6,192 bases of DNA from Oscillospiraceae bacterium (GTDB lineage Bacteria; Bacillota_A; Clostridia; Oscillospirales; JAAYXM01): assembly GCA_017532355.1 (NCBI GenBank), contig JAFXJK010000078.1:1-6192 (forward strand), given 5' to 3'. A program made the translations under genes and the position numbers. The notes beneath the pieces are model-generated. The model saw only the letters and a program-made list of their open reading frames with translations, was not told the origin of the DNA and searched no databases. Positions within the stretch are counted from its first letter, which is position 1. Every line of letters begins with the position of its first letter. Positions 6,125 to 6,192 of the stretch are shown here, piece by piece.

Positions 6125-6192
6125 CGGGTTGTGGCTCAGCTTGGTAGAGCGCTGCGTTCGGGACGCAGAGGCCGCAGGTTCGAATCCTGTCA
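6125..6192 (+). tRNA. tRNA-Pro (anticodon CGG), 3' end cut by window
   Basis: The cloverleaf can be traced: acceptor 5' strand CGGGTTG (6125-6131), D stem GCTC/GAGC (6134-6137 with 6147-6150) and anticodon stem CTGCG/CGCAG (6152-6156 with 6164-6168). The anticodon loop TTCGGGA gives anticodon CGG at 6159-6161 with G37, as usual for proline tRNAs reading CCG. The variable loop is AGGCC, and the T arm GCAGG-TTCGAAT-CCTGT spans 6174-6190. The last two bases, CA, pair with the start of the acceptor stem. About five acceptor bases, the discriminator and the CCA end lie beyond the window. Confidence 0.95.

Noticed and set aside
6125..6192. tRNA-Pro as the attachment site of an integrated element
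   Set aside because: The tRNA 3' end lies outside the window and no integrase or duplicated tRNA tail is visible, so nothing supports an integration event here.

Overview
The window looks like chromosomal DNA from an endospore-forming Clostridia-type Firmicute. The evidence is an alpha/beta-type small acid-soluble spore protein gene with a strong Gram-positive Shine-Dalgarno sequence, consensus sigma-A promoters, Rho-independent terminators, and a cell-wall polysaccharide gene set (CsaB-type pyruvyl transferase, DUF4330 protein, O-antigen-ligase-like protein) typical of Clostridia and relatives. I cannot place the genus.

Layout. Positions 8-45 hold a bidirectional terminator. From 133 to 3514 a two-gene operon runs leftward: a 745-aa protein fusing a GT4 glycosyltransferase to a CsaB-like polysaccharide pyruvyl transferase, then a TuaH-like glycosyltransferase whose start overlaps the upstream stop by 8 nt. 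A 113-nt gap (3515-3627) carries two opposed promoters built around one palindromic -10 region. From 3628 a second operon runs rightward: a DUF4330 membrane-anchored gene that is frameshifted as written, then an O-antigen ligase/polymerase-like integral membrane protein, again with an 8-nt overlap. It ends in a strong hairpin terminator (5699-5747). Next come a leftward SASP gene (5770-5952) and, at the right edge, a tRNA-Pro(CGG) gene behind a perfect TTGACA-N17-TATAAT promoter. The tRNA is cut by the window end.

How the genes work together (inference). The four central genes look like one divergent module for making or attaching a secondary cell-wall polysaccharide. Two cytoplasmic glycosyltransferase domains would extend a lipid-linked glycan, the fused CsaB domain would add a pyruvyl ketal (the kind of group SLH-domain surface proteins bind in other Firmicutes), and the ligase-like protein, possibly helped by the DUF4330 protein, would polymerise or transfer the glycan outside the membrane. 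The shared promoter region suggests the two arms are controlled together or compete for polymerase.

Most notable points: the GT4-CsaB fusion, the DUF4330 frameshift at an A5 run, the exactly symmetric bidirectional promoter, an identical 13-nt UP-like element at the same offset in two promoters, and a serine-led repeat in the ligase N-terminus. I found no CRISPR array, insertion sequence or clear horizontal-transfer signature.
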